Positions 12,041 through 22,877 of a DNA stretch of 64,000 nucleotides are shown here, piece after piece. The DNA is from Chamaecrista fasciculata (taxonomy: Eukaryota; Streptophyta; Magnoliopsida; Fabales; Fabaceae): NCBI GenBank assembly GCA_003254925.1, contig QANZ01031063.1, forward strand, positions 134,150 through 198,149. Direction: 5' to 3'. How positions within the stretch are numbered: position 1 is the stretch's first letter; each line of letters begins with the position of its first letter. The notes beneath the pieces are model-generated. The model worked only from the letters and a program-made list of their open reading frames with translations, searched no databases and was not told the origin of the DNA. Made by a program: the position numbers and the translations under genes.

Positions 12041-12287
12041 GGCTCTTGATACCATATTAAGAAAATGTAAGCAGAGAAGAAAATCAAGTTTGAGAGAAAT
12101 GAAATGTGATTAAATTCATTATAACGAAATTACATAGAAGTCTATTTATAGACTTGAAGTTACACGTGAGAGCTAGAAACAGAAAGCTAACAGAATGAAA
12201 CTAAAATGCCAACTGAGCACAACTGATTCTGACAGCTAAGCAAATGAATTCTAAACTGAATTCCAGTTAACAACTGCATACTCTTCA
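12041..12287 (-). repeat. 5' LTR and primer-binding site of copia element at 7462-12287
   Basis: The LTR is 12055-12287. The adjacent 12041-12054 reads TGGTATCAAGAGCC on the element strand, the primer-binding site usual for plant copia elements primed by initiator tRNA-Met. Confidence 0.8.
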
Positions 12288-12945
12288 ACTGAAATTAAGC
12301 AACTGTATATAAAACAAGCTTCCATTGATGAACAAGAGTACTGCTTGAAGTGGCTTGATTCCAAGAAACCCAATTCTGTCGTTTATGTATGCTTTGGAAG
12401 CAGAACAGATTTCCGAAACCCTCAACTCAAAGAAATAGCGATGGGTAGTGAGGAAAAGCAAAAAAGAAGAGGAAGATGAGGAGGATGAATGGCTTCCTGA
12501 AGGATTCGAGAAAAGAATAGAAGGGAAGGGATTGATCATAAGAGGGTGGGCACCACAAGTGTTGATTCTTGAGCACAAAGCTATTGGTGGGTTTGTGACA
12601 CATTGTGGGTGGAATTCAACATTGGAAGCAGTAAGTGCAGGGGTTCCTATGGTGACATGGCCAGTGTCTGATGACCAGTTTTACAATGAGAAGTTTGTGA
12701 CAGAAGTGCTCAAAATTGGAGTACCAGTGGGTGTGAAGAAATATGTAAGTATATTTGGGGATAACATAGAGAAAGAAGCGATTGTGAAGGCAGTGAAAGA
12801 GATAATGGAAGGAGAAGAAGCAGAGGAAATGAGAAATAGAGCAAAGAAACTTGGAAAGATGGCAAGAGAGGCTGTGGAAGAAGGAGGATCATCTTATTGT
12901 GAGTTAGATTCCCTAATCAAAGAGCTAGTGGAGCTTTCGAATTGA
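12288..12945 (+). pseudogene. UGT73-type glycosyltransferase pseudogene 1, 3' part
   Basis: UGT homology resumes at about 12310 with KQASIDEQE and runs to the stop at 12945. A roughly 30-bp deletion at about 12448 removes the codons for LEASGLNFIW, shifts the frame and joins EIAMG to VVRK. From there the frame is open and carries WLPEGFEKR and a nearly complete UDP-sugar-binding PSPG box ([20 protein letters not shown]... ending WPVSDDQ). The usual last residues EQ are DQ. It is closest to the intact gene at 21222-22676. With the 5' half missing and a copia element inside, it is non-functional. Confidence 0.9.
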
Positions 12946-14155
12946 AAAACAAGACTATCTTTTTCTGGTTCAATTTTTATGTAATGAGAGTGGCTTGGCC
13001 TTTTACAAGCTCAATCTGCTATTTGCACTAGTGTTTCAGAAGTAATAATCTTCTCACTTTTTTCTGGTCAAAATCTTCATGTCAAATTCCCATATTAGCC
13101 TCTCAAACATGCTTCTATTAGTAGGAAAAGACTGGTAAATGAAATGAGATTTAGATAATATTTGATTAGAATTTATATTGTTCAGCATCATAATAAATGA
13201 GTAACCTTTCCATATTGATGGCCAGCCCCTTCAAATTTTTAAGATTTAGTTTCTGTCTATCAGTCTTTCCTAACATTTTCTCATAAAATAAACAGACTTG
13301 GCTTTATAAACAAGCAACAGAACATAGTCCATGTAAAAACGATGGAGCAAACAGCTGAAAGGAAAATATAGAAGCTAGAAACTAATGGTTGAGAGAATGA
13401 TGATTTCCTTCTGACCAGAAAGAATCAATAAGAACTGCTGACATAAAAGTTAAGTTCTTTTAAATTACTCCAACTGCACATCAAAGTAATGCTCTGTACT
13501 ACAAAATTTTCAAGGATTCAGTACTCAGTTTTCAACATTTCATGCATTTTTTATCCTTGTTGACTTGAAGAATTTTTTAAGAATATTATTATCAATGAGA
13601 TTAACAAACAATTATTTGAAGAAAATTATTGATGACTCTGTTTTATAAATACTAGAGTACTTTTTTTTTTTTGGCCAAAACATACTCTCTGTTTCTATGA
13701 AAGGACAATAATATATTTGCTGACAAATAATTTAATTTTGCACCTAGAAAACATAAGGCTACACCCTATGAGTTTCACATCTTGAGCTCTTCATAATCTC
13801 ATCATTTCTTTCATATTGATTCTTCAATAGAAAAGTTTTTCTTTCAAAACTCTAACTCTCAATTATGAAATTATTTTGACAATTCTGTTTTTAATTTCAA
13901 GTGAATAAAATAATAATTTTTTAGCAATTATATATAAATTTTGGAATGTGATCGATGTACAAAAAATCTTCTAAAAACTATAACACTTCGTAATTTTTCT
14001 GTTTTGTATTCCATAATCACTCTACTAGTTAAAACTTTCTTACATAATTCCTTTCTGCAATCATGCTTAATGACTTTATTCTTAACCATCAATCACATAA
14101 AAAAAAGTTGTAATAGACTCTATTATATATACACACACACATATTATATATATAA
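12946..14155. other. Intergenic stretch, nothing recognised
   Basis: AT-rich with poly-A/T runs. TTTTTTTTTTTTGGCCAAAAC at about 13658 resembles the poly-A junction of plant LINEs, but no LINE coding sequence is seen. A (CA)n-like run sits near 14131. Confidence 0.35.
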
Positions 14156-14557
14156 TAAATATAAGGTAAAAGTATTAACTTTGTCACCAAATTTTACATC
14201 AATTGTCAATTTCGTCCCCAATCTTTTTTTGTTATCAATTTCGTCCCCAATGATTTATATTTTGGTCAATTTTGTCCTTTGACTATCTTCTTTCATCAAT
14301 AAAAATTAACGACAAATTGCATCTTATTTTTCAATATGAGTTTGGATTTGAGTTTTTTTTTCTATCAATTTTACATTACATATCATTTAGCTACATAGAT
14401 TCTGTCGTTAATATTTGGCTAAAGTAAGAACAAAGGATAAAATTGACAAACATGTGAAATATTAGGGAAAAAATTGACTGTAAAAAAATATTGAGGATGA
14501 ATATGACAGTTGATGTAAAGTTTGGGGACGAAATGAGTACTTTTGCCTAGATATAAT
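14156..14557. mobile_element. Mutator-type MITE, 384 bp
   Basis: Inverted ends (GGTAAAAGTATTAACTTTG at 14165; reverse complement of the right end GGCAAAAGTACTCATTTCG) extend for about 100 bp each. They are flanked by near-identical 9-bp direct repeats (TAAATATAA at 14156-14164, TAGATATAA at 14549-14557). Duplication size fits Mutator-like elements. Non-coding. Confidence 0.7.
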
Positions 14558-15403
14558 TATATATACACTTTTGATCCCTTATATTTAGGATAAGTTGCAA
14601 TACAATCCTTTATCATTTTTATCGTAATTTTAGCCTTGCAAGTTTTTTAAAAGTTTTACTTTTTTTATTTCAAACTCACTTTCAACTCCATTTGACTTCA
14701 TTTGTTGACGGTCTTAATTGAGTAAGAAAATAAATAGTCAAGAGTAAATTATAGCTTCGAACTTATCGTATTTGGACCTGAAACAAAATAGATATGACCA
14801 ACTTTATTCATTTAACTGTAAAATTAGCAACTTATTTTTTTAAGTCTAATTTGATTCTACTTCCTATCAACTTCAATTAAATTGAAAAATACTTATCAAA
14901 AATAATATATAAATGAATCCATTTTGTTTGGATGGGGTGTCAATGGGGGAATGGAGATGAGAGGAAGGGACAAAAGATAAAAAAAAATGTTTTTCAGTTT
15001 TTCTTAGGGGAGAGTGGAGTGGATAAGGAGGGACACCAAAGCACCCCTTGGCACCCCAAAAGTCAATTTTTGCTGGCCCCCCAAATTGGGGTGTCAAAGA
15101 AGGACTGAACAGTTTTATAATCTTTTAATGACAATTATATTCTTATACTAACCAAAATTAACGTGTGTTCACTTCATTACATTTCATTACTAATAACTTC
15201 CAAACAAGATTAACAAATGCCCATTCCTTTTTTCATTAAAGACTCCCAAATAACATATCTACTCAGTCCATTAATATCCTCTCCTCTCCACTCTATTAGT
15301 GTCCATTAATATCCTCTCATCTCCATCCTCACTAAAACTCCCAAACAAAAAATAAAATAACTATGATCACATTCAGATTAAAGAATAAAACTTTTTAAAC
15401 CCT
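14558..15403. other. Intergenic stretch, nothing recognised
   Basis: AT-rich sequence with a C-rich patch near 15050-15090. A short direct repeat (ATTAATATCCTCTC) occurs twice at about 15272-15320. No gene seen. Confidence 0.35.
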
Positions 15404-15724
15404 AAAATCTAAAATGTAAACCCCAAACTCTAAACCCTAAAACCCTAAACCTTAAACCCTAAACCCTAAAATCTTAAACCCTAAAACTTAAACCCTAAAA
15501 AAATCTAATTTGAGTAATTAGGTCCATCACACATTCTTATCTCATTATTTTCAATTCCCCCTCTTTTTCATCATCTTCATTCATTTTAGTCTCAAATCCT
15601 CAAAATAAAATTGTTAAGTGTCCCAAAACTCTTTCAAACATTCCAAGTTAGTCCTTAAAAATATTAAAAACCTTAAACTCTAAATCCTAAAACCTTAAAC
15701 TCCAAACCCCAAACCACAAAACCC

Positions 15725-16053
15725 TAAGGCTCCGTTTGGTAGCCATGAAAAGAGTTTTACATTGTAAAACTCCACGAATTTCGAGACTTTCATGTGTTTG
15801 GTATGGTAATTTAAGCTATGTAAAGTGGATTACAATGTAAAGGGTTTTACATTACATAGGCCATTTTTCTTTACTTCACATTTCTGATGTAATTCAAGTC
15901 TACCTAGGGAATTATGGTAGAATTCCTAATTTGCCCCTCTCACTCTCATCCCATTTTCTCNCATTCCCTCAACTACTTTTCCTTTCCCTCACAATTTTTC
16001 CCTTGTAAAACCCTTTCCTTTACATACCCCCAACCTTACCAAACGGAGCGTAA
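15725..16053. mobile_element. PIF/Harbinger (Tourist-like) MITE, 323 bp
   Basis: The element spans 15728-16050. Terminal inverted repeats are GGCTCCGTTTGGTA (left) and TACCAAACGGAGCG (right), flanked by the 3-bp duplication TAA typical of PIF/Harbinger. It contains one ambiguous base at 15961. Non-coding. Confidence 0.82.
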
Positions 16054-16055
16054 AA

Positions 16056-16600
16056 GTAAACCTCACCAGAAATCAAAATCGATTTCACAAGACCCTAAAA
16101 CTACACAACCAGACTTCACCAAAAGATTACACAAATTTCATTAATTCATCAACTCACCAGAAATCAATTCATCAATTCTTAACGAAAAAGGCGAACCAGA
16201 TCGCGAACAGAGCAATTCGTTTTGGGATTCAGAAGTTTGATTCATTCATTCAATGCTGATGTATTCTAAATAGGTCTGAATTCTGTATCTGATTCAAATC
16301 CTCAATCTGTTCATCGTCGTTTCGCAATGGATTCCGTGCAGATTCCTTTATCTTTCAGTCGCCCAGAAACAGAATCCTTCTCCCCCAAAAAACGACGCCC
16401 AGATCTGCGTCATCGTCGTGAAGGAATTCCGTCGTCATCAAACACCGCCCATATCTGTGTAAGGGATTCCGTCGTGAAGGAATCATTGAGAGGGAAATCG
16501 TCGAGAGGGATTCCTTCATCATTACACCATTTAGGGAGCAAAATGTTTTTTTCAATTCCACCATCTACATAGATGATGACGATGAAGATGAAGATGAAGA
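16056..16600 (+). pseudogene. Gene-like cargo segment of unknown origin in a Mutator-like element
   Basis: This part is less AT-rich than its surroundings and has the look of plant 5' untranslated and coding sequence. A short open frame begins ATGGATTCCGTGCAG at 16327 and runs 81 codons. I do not recognise the protein. Segments are locally repeated (GGAATTCCGTCGT / GGGATTCCGTCGT), and a GATGA-rich microsatellite closes it near 16575-16605. By analogy with the neighbouring elements it is probably a captured host fragment. Confidence 0.35.
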
Positions 16601-17035
16601 TGATGAAATTAGGATTTAGGGACCAAAATGTTTTTTTCAATTCTGATTTAATAAACTTGAGGATCTAGGGACCAAATTGCAAGAGAGTGATTTTTTTAGG
16701 GGTTTAGGGTTTTAGGATTTTAAGGTTTAGGGTTTTTACTTTTTAATACTTTTAAGGACTAAACTGAAATGTTTAGAAGAATTTTGGGACACTTTATAAT
16801 TTTATTTTGAGGATTTGGGACTAAACTGAATGAAGATGATGAAAAAAGGAGAATTGAAAATAATAAGATAAAAATTGAACTAAGGGACCAATTTGAAGAA
16901 GAGATGAAATGTTTTTTTTTTGTAATATTAATGATTATGTGGTAAATCCTACACAGTTGGCAACTTTTTTTTTCTTTTCAGTATTTTGATTATTGACGTG
17001 GCACTTAACGTGCCACATCAACACATAACGGCCAC

Positions 17036-17084
17036 GTCAAATTAGTCCTTCTGTCACTTAACGTGACAGAAGGACTAATTTGAC
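17036..17084. repeat. Perfect 22-bp hairpin with 5-base loop
   Basis: 17036-17057 is the exact reverse complement of 17063-17084, with loop TTAAC. A second hairpin with the same loop (GTGGCAC-TTAAC-GTGCCAC, near 16998-17016) lies just upstream. Both are in the subterminal part of the Mutator-like element ending at 17185. Confidence 0.85.
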
Positions 17085-17185
17085 TAATGTTGGTAAAATG
17101 CGGGGATTTATTTGCCTATTTCGTTAATCTGGGGACTAATTTGGTAGCGCCTCCATAATTCAGGGACCCGGATAATAGTTTACTC

Positions 17186-17637
17186 GAAAAAAAATTAAAA
17201 CAAAGTCAACGTAGCTGGCAATTTCAAGAAAAGACAAGAATACATTTAGTAACAACAAATTTTCCAGAGTTTGTTCTTAACTCTCAATCTCGTGACCAAA
17301 TCATGTGAGTAACAGAAACTAAAACACTAATTAAACCAATCACCAGTCATCAACTTCGCTTTCATTATTTTCAACGTCAAGCTAGCCACCGCATGCCAAA
17401 TATGAAAAATTGATTATCCCTATCTCTTCATATAATCTATTGCATTTATTAACGCGGTCACTATTTAGTGCCGTCACTATATGTTTTTTTATTCCTTCAT
17501 TCTAGAAAGTTTTCATCACTTATTTGACTTCTTGCCTCCACCATCGTCTTCTTCCCTAAATTTTTCTCAATCCCTTCTCTTCAAAACCCAAACTTTCCAA
17601 ACCCAGAAATCAATCCATCCATCCAATCCATCAAAAC
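17186..17637 (+). promoter_or_regulatory. Promoter and 5' leader region of the UGT gene at 17638
   Basis: Only about 450 bp separate the Mutator-like element end from the ATG. AT-rich TATA candidates are CATATAATCT near 17429 and ACTATATG near 17477. The leader is C/T-rich, as in many plant genes. A TTGAC core (W-box type, as GTCAA) occurs at about 17204. Which TATA is used cannot be told from sequence. Confidence 0.4.
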
Positions 17638-19101
17638 ATGGCGAAAACTGAAATTCACAATCTCCACATCTTCTTCTTCCCCTTCCTTGCTTATGGCCAT
17701 ATCATACCCACGGTTGATCTTGCAAAACTTTTTGCTTCAAAAGGTGTGAGAGCCACCATAGTCACCACCCCACTTAACCTTCCTCCAATTTCAAGATCAA
17801 TTCAAACATCCAAATCTCTAGGCCACCCCATTGATACCATAACCATTGATTTTCCTTCTACTCAAGCTGGCTTACCCGAAGGCTGTGAAAATGTCGACAC
17901 AATCACTTCCCAATCTATTATTCCTACCTTTTTTGAGTCAACCATATTGCTTCAAGAGCCTCTTGAACATCTCTTTCAACAACACCACCCAGATTGCCTT
18001 ATTGCTGGTCATTTCTTTCCTTGGGTCTCTGATTCTGCAGCCAAATTCGGGATTCCTAGGATTGTGTTTCGTGGGACTAGTTCTTTTGCTGATTGTGCTA
18101 CTCATTGTGTGGCACTCTATCAACCCCACAAGAATGTTTCGACTGATTTTGATCCCTTTGTGATTCCTAATTTACCAGGACCCCAGATCATGTTAACAAG
18201 GATGGTTTTGCCTGATTTCGTTAGGAACACTGAGAATGCTTATGCGAAGAGGATATTGAGCATATTGAAGGCAATTAATGAGTCAGAAGCAAAAAGCTTT
18301 GGGACGATTGTGAATAGCTTCAACGATCTCGAAGGAGTGTATGCAGATCATTACAAGAAGGTTTTGGGGAAAAAAGGATGGTTCATAGGCCCTGTTTCTT
18401 TGTACAACAAAGACATGAGAGAAAAAGCAAACAGAGGAAAACAAGCTTCCATTGATGAACACGAGTGTCTGAAGTGGCTTGATTCTAAGGAACCCGATTC
18501 CGTCATTTACGTAAGCTTTGGAACAAGATCAAACTTCCCCGATTCTCAGCTTAAGGAAATAGCAATGGCTTTGGAAGAATCAGGCGTGAATTTCATATGG
18601 GTAGTGAGGAGAAACAAGAAGGAAGGAGAAGATGGAGAGGAAGAATGGCTTCCAGAAGGATTTGAGAAGAGAATGGAAGGGAAGGGATTGATAATAAGAG
18701 AGTGGGCACCCCAAGTGTTGATTCTTGATCACAAAGCAATTGGTGGGATTGTGACACATTGTGGATGGAATACAATATTGGAAGGTGTGAGTGCAGGGAA
18801 GCCTATGGTGACATGGCCTGTGTCTGCAGAACAATTTTACAATGAGAAGTTTGTGACAGAAGTGATTAGAATTGGGGTTGCTGTGGGTGTGAAGAAATAT
18901 GAAGAACTTGAAGGAGATAGGGTAGAAAAGGAAGCGATTGTGAAGGCAGTGAAGGAGATAATGGAAGGAGAAGAAGCAGAGGAAATGAGAAACAGAGCAA
19001 AGGAATATGCAAAGATGGCAAAGGAAGCTGTGGAAGAAGGAGGATCATCTCAGTCTGAATTGGATTCACTAATTGAAGAGCTCGTCAGACTTTCCAATTG
19101 A
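17638..19101 (+). CDS. UGT73-type UDP-glycosyltransferase, intact, 487 aa
   Basis: Family-1 glycosyltransferases move a sugar from a UDP-sugar to small acceptors such as phenolics, flavonoids or terpenoids in the cytosol. This uninterrupted intronless frame has normal family length. The N-terminal domain starts with IFFFPFLAYGH, with the predicted catalytic His at residue 21. The PSPG box is residues 356-399, from WAPQV to AEQ, with THCGWN in the middle. [16 protein letters not shown] and NSFNDLE fit group D / UGT73. Two oddities: the position normally holding the dyad Asp (family pattern CL-[IV]-[AS]-D-MF-PW) is Gly124 here, and HCGWNS is HCGWNT. The acceptor cannot be predicted. First of two tandem intact genes. 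Confidence 0.93.
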   Translation: MAKTEIHNLHIFFFPFLAYGHIIPTVDLAKLFASKGVRATIVTTPLNLPPISRSIQTSKSLGHPIDTITIDFPSTQAGLPEGCENVDTITSQSIIPTFFESTILLQEPLEHLFQQHHPDCLIAGHFFPWVSDSAAKFGIPRIVFRGTSSFADCATHCVALYQPHKNVSTDFDPFVIPNLPGPQIMLTRMVLPDFVRNTENAYAKRILSILKAINESEAKSFGTIVNSFNDLEGVYADHYKKVLGKKGWFIGPVSLYNKDMREKANRGKQASIDEHECLKWLDSKEPDSVIYVSFGTRSNFPDSQLKEIAMALEESGVNFIWVVRRNKKEGEDGEEEWLPEGFEKRMEGKGLIIREWAPQVLILDHKAIGGIVTHCGWNTILEGVSAGKPMVTWPVSAEQFYNEKFVTEVIRIGVAVGVKKYEELEGDRVEKEAIVKAVKEIMEGEEAEEMRNRAKEYAKMAKEAVEEGGSSQSELDSLIEELVRLSN

Positions 19102-19112
19102 AAAACAAGTCT

Positions 19113-19208
19113 ATGTTTTTGGGTGTTTTTTAATTAACTTTCTACGGTTAAAAGAAGCAGTTTGTGAATCATGTACACTAATTTCATACCTCACATCCTT
19201 CATTTCCA
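19113..19208 (+). repeat. Direct repeat shared with the promoter of the next UGT gene
   Basis: The stretch with ACTTTCTACGGTTAAAAGAA and CATACCTCACATCCTTC just 3' of the first intact UGT is repeated at 21015-21138, upstream of the second intact UGT. Confidence 0.8.
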
Positions 19209-21014
19209 CAGCTCCATCCTTCATTTTGTTTGGATGAACTTAAAATTAAAAATTCCTAGAATTATTTTATGATATTCTTAAAATATTATATTTTTGTGTT
19301 TGGTTCAACTTTAATAATACTGAAAATATTCATAAAATATTCGGTACATTTTCAAATATGTATACATACATTTATCTTTAAAAAAATTATACTTTGTCTC
19401 TACATGATTAAAAAAATAATTATATCATAAGTATAATAAAAATAAAATTAATAATATCATTCAGAAATATTAATCCAAAATATGATTGACAAAAATCTCA
19501 AAATAATACAATATTTTAAGAAAATTATCATTTTTCAAAATTAACAAAAATTAATGTTAATCCCGTGTCAATTTAGATAGACAAAATAGTCCTATGTCAT
19601 GGGATTAGAGAAATCCCATCCCCTCTGGTGAGATTAAAAATTTTGAGTTTCATGGGATTAAGTCATTCTTAGGAATGTTATATTTCCGAGATTATTTTTT
19701 TAATCTGCATACCAAACGCAAGATTAACTTAGTCAAGACCTCATAATCTCGAAACTATTTTTTCTATTTGGGTATCAAACGCAGGATTAATTTAGTCAAG
19801 ACCTCCTAATCTCAAAACTATTTTTTTCTATTTGCATACCAAACACACCCTAAGTATCCACCGCAATTGCCACTATGATACTTTTGCTGTCAATTGATCA
19901 TCATTTCCTTTTCAATATCTTCTAACTTTGGGAAATGAATTATGACGGTGGAATATTCAAATTAGTTTTATATTTTTTTTTATCTCAAAGTTTATTTTAG
20001 TCCATTATTTTTTTAGTCTGAAATTATTAAATATGATCATATCTATCTCGTTTTAAGTTTGAATGCAACAATTTTAGAGTTATGGGTTACTTTTCATAAA
20101 TACTTATGTATCCAATGGAAGACGTTAGCAATTAAAGTTAAATCAAGTTCAAAATGCGAACCAGTTGTTTTATAATCAAATGAGTAAAGTTGGTTATATA
20201 TTTCTCATTTTAAGTCCAAATGCGACGAGTTCAAAGTTATGAGCTACTCTTGATAAGTCTTTTTCTATCCGGTGAGGATCGTTATAAACAATGTCAAAGT
20301 GAGCCTAAAAGCGAGTTTAGGATCACAAGGCTAAAAATTATGAAAAATTGATCTCAATCTCATTTCCAGGTCCAATTTGACCCCATTTTTTTACGGCGGT
20401 AATTGGGTAGAAAAAATCTAATCGTCAAGAGTAATTTTAATTTTAATTTAGCTTGAAACGAGATATTTACAACCAATTTTAATTTATTTGATTAATCATG
20501 AAACAAACGACTCACTTTTAAAGATCGATTTGACCTTTGTTGACGACCTCAACTGCTCATCAAAAATAGTATGTAGCTCTAGAATTGTTGTATTCGAATT
20601 TAAAATGATATAGATAGGATCATATTCAGTAATTTTGGACTAAAGTGAACCACTACATAAAATATATAGGACTAATTTGAACATAATGATAAAATAAACC
20701 TAAAGACAAAGATATAAAACCGATTTAAACATTCGAACAACTATGATGAATCTTTCCTTTTCTGACGGTAAAAAGTAAAAATAACCTTTTGGAGTTTTTC
20801 CACCATTCTAAACTCCAAAAGTATACAATCATTTCGCTCAATCGTTATCATTTGTTTGTACATGTTTCGAACGCATCATTTTGCTTTCTTTCTCAAACCA
20901 GTGTTAAAGGACAAAGGTGATACTGAACATTCTAAAAGTTAACTTTATATAACACCAATTTTGAAAATAATAATTACACGAACTATAATTAACATATATG
21001 TACTCTAGGGATCT
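19209..21014. other. AT-rich spacer between two UGT genes with a short tandem repeat
   Basis: A unit of roughly 65 bp containing TTAGTCAAGACCTC and ACTATTTTTTCTATTTG occurs twice in tandem at about 19707-19845, each copy with a CCAAACGCA- or TCAAACGCA-like start. The end ACCAAACACACCCTA suggests a MITE terminus, but the partner end was not found. No gene is seen in the rest. Confidence 0.4.
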
Positions 21015-21138
21015 ATTTTTTTTGGGTGTTTTTTTAACTTTCTACGGTTAAAAGAAGCAGATTGTGAATCATACACACTTATAAAAATCCTGGAAATGTA
21101 CATTTCAAATGGGCTTATTCCATACCTCACATCCTTCT
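21015..21138 (+). promoter_or_regulatory. Promoter of the second intact UGT gene, with TATA box
   Basis: TATAAAAA at 21080-21087 lies about 135 bp before the ATG at 21222. The surrounding sequence repeats 19113-19208, but that upstream copy lacks the TATA-containing insert. Confidence 0.6.
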
Positions 21139-21221
21139 CCAACCTCATCCTTCTTTTCCTCTAATTTTCTCCACAACCCCATCTATGAAAAATTCAAACT
21201 TTGCAACCCAAAAATCAAAAC

Positions 21222-22676
21222 ATGGCTAGCACTGAAAATCACAAACTCCACATCTTCTTCTTCCCTTTCCTTGCTCATGGCCACATCATACCAACCATTG
21301 ATATGGCTATACTTTTCGCTTCACGAGGCGTTCAAGCAACCATAGTGACCACCCCACTTAATCTCCCTCTTATTTCCAAATCAATACAAACTTCTCTCTC
21401 TCTTGGTCACTCCATCAAAACCATAGCCATCCAATTTCCTTCTCAAGAAGCTGGCTTACCCCAAGGTTGTGAAAATTTTGATGGAGTCTCTTCTCCTTCT
21501 TTGATTCCCATCTTCTTCAAGGCAACCACCATACTTCAAGAGCCTCTTGATAAACTCTTACTCCAACATCACCCACATGCCCTTGTGGCTGATGCTTTCT
21601 TCCCATGGGCCACAGATTCTGCAGCCAAATTTGGGATTCCTAGGATTGTGTTTCATGGGACTGGTTCTTTCTCTTTGTGTGCCTCTGAATGTATGAGACT
21701 CTATCAGCCTTACAAGAATGTTTCGTCTGATTCTGATCCCTTTGTGATTCCTAATCTACCAGGCAATGAGATTAGGATGACAAGGATGGTTGTGCCTACT
21801 TACATCAGGAGCAATGAGGACAATGATTTAAAGAGATTTATGAAAGCATCCCAGGAATCTGAATTGACAAGCTTTGGGGTGGTTGTCAATAGCTTCTATG
21901 AACTAGAAAGGGTTTATGCAGATCATTACAAGAAGGTACTTGGAAGAAAAGAATGGTTTATAGGTCCTGTTTCTTTGTGCAACAGAGAATTCAAAGAAAA
22001 AGCACACAGAGGAAAGCAAGCTTCAATTGATGAACAAGAGTGTTTGAAGTGGCTTGACTCCAAGAAACCCAATTCTGTCATTTACGTATGCTTTGGAAGC
22101 AGATCAGAATTCCTGAACCCTCAGCTCAAAGAAATAGCAATGGGTTTGGAAGCTTCAGGCCTAAATTTCATTTGGGTAGTGAGGAAAAACAAAAAAGAAG
22201 AAGAACTTGAAGAGGAAGAATGGCTTCCAGAAGGATTTGAGAAGAGAATGGAAGGGAAGGGATTGATAATTAGAGGGTGGGCACCCCAAGTTTTGATTCT
22301 TGATCATGAAGCAATTGGTGGGTTTGTGACACATTGCGGGTGGAATTCAACATTGGAAGCAGTAAGTGCAGGAGTGCCTATGGTGACATGGCCTGTTTCT
22401 GCTGAACAGTTCTATAATGAAAAGTTTATAACAGAAGTTCTCAAGATTGGAGTACCAGTGGGTGTGAAGAAATTTGCAATGATGGTGGGTGATAGTATAG
22501 AAAAAGATAAGGTTGTGAAGGCAGTGAAAGAGATAATGGAAGGAGAAGAAGCAGAGGAAATGAGAAACAAAGCAAGAAAACTAGGGAAAATGGCGAGAGA
22601 AGCAATAGAAAAGGGAGGATCATCTTATTGTGACTTGAGTTCTCTAATTGGAGACATTGTGAAGTTTAAGAATTAA
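21222..22676 (+). CDS. UGT73-type UDP-glycosyltransferase, intact, 484 aa, full catalytic dyad
   Basis: Start chosen at the ATG (MASTENHK); the open frame extends seven codons further upstream only by way of TTG. It is intronless and full length. Predicted catalytic His21 is in FLAHGH and predicted dyad Asp124 is in LVADAFFPW. The PSPG box is residues 353-396 ([20 protein letters not shown] ... WPVSAEQ). Group D signatures [22 protein letters not shown] and [18 protein letters not shown] are present. It probably glucosylates a small phenolic or terpenoid acceptor in the cytosol; the acceptor is unknown. It is closest to pseudogene 1 among the local copies. Among intact copies here it is the only one retaining the dyad Asp. 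Confidence 0.95.
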   Translation: MASTENHKLHIFFFPFLAHGHIIPTIDMAILFASRGVQATIVTTPLNLPLISKSIQTSLSLGHSIKTIAIQFPSQEAGLPQGCENFDGVSSPSLIPIFFKATTILQEPLDKLLLQHHPHALVADAFFPWATDSAAKFGIPRIVFHGTGSFSLCASECMRLYQPYKNVSSDSDPFVIPNLPGNEIRMTRMVVPTYIRSNEDNDLKRFMKASQESELTSFGVVVNSFYELERVYADHYKKVLGRKEWFIGPVSLCNREFKEKAHRGKQASIDEQECLKWLDSKKPNSVIYVCFGSRSEFLNPQLKEIAMGLEASGLNFIWVVRKNKKEEELEEEEWLPEGFEKRMEGKGLIIRGWAPQVLILDHEAIGGFVTHCGWNSTLEAVSAGVPMVTWPVSAEQFYNEKFITEVLKIGVPVGVKKFAMMVGDSIEKDKVVKAVKEIMEGEEAEEMRNKARKLGKMAREAIEKGGSSYCDLSSLIGDIVKFKN

Positions 22677-22877
22677 TCAAGAGACTGTACTTTCCTGTTC
22701 AATAATATGTATACACTCTATTTCATCTAGTATATAGTTTGTAAAAGCCATGAAGAAGAAATTATCAATAGATTAAGTTCGTTCCCATCCAAAATACAAA
22801 ATATTTGTGAAGTTCCCAGTTCCCAGAACTACTAGTAAACTATGGGTTAGTGATTGCCCTCTGCAATGAGTTACTTA

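Larger units (their letters stand above)
7462..12287 (-). mobile_element. Decayed Ty1/copia retrotransposon, 4826 bp, inserted in UGT pseudogene 1
   Basis: Two 233-bp LTRs (7462-7694, 12055-12287) flank a minus-strand gag-pol region. A tRNA-Met-type primer site (minus strand TGGTATCAAGAGCC) adjoins the upstream LTR at 12041-12054, and a G-run polypurine tract adjoins the downstream LTR near 7698-7706. By eye the LTRs differ at about five positions (about 2%), so it is older than the element at 25682-30399. Short LTRs, size and protein similarity to that element suggest the Ale/Retrofit group. A clean 5-bp target duplication was not found; the right flank carries about 20 extra bases before UGT homology resumes. 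Confidence 0.88.
15404..17185. mobile_element. Mutator-like element, right end present, left end not found
   Basis: The right terminus (reverse complement GAGTAAACTATTATCCGGGT...) at 17185 matches the ends of the complete elements 39210-41562 and 41598-43627. Subterminal GACGTGGCA palindromes are shared. Internally, 15500-15720 and 16660-16910 carry the same module in opposite orientations (TCATTTTAGTCTCAAATCC, then telomere-like AAACCCTAAA runs). A gene-like segment at 16056-16600 lies between them. No GAGTAAACTA start was found on the left, so the left limit given is only where the shared module begins. A PIF-type MITE is nested at 15728-16050. Confidence 0.6.

Noticed and set aside
7456-12292. 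A 5-bp target duplication for the older copia element
   Set aside because: Flanks CAGAG and ACTGA do not match, so none is claimed.
15404-15500. Possible chromosome-end or fusion telomere
   Set aside because: The AAACCCTAAA units are degenerate and recur inside mobile elements in both orientations, so they are not a chromosome terminus.
18580-19069. Minus-strand frames inside intact UGT genes (also 22441-22623, 37477-38190)
   Set aside because: They are antisense shadows caused by the biased codon use of the PSPG and Glu-rich regions.
21201-21221. Seven-codon N-terminal extension of the second intact UGT
   Set aside because: It would need a TTG start; the ATG at 21222 aligns with MAS/MAK starts of the paralogues.
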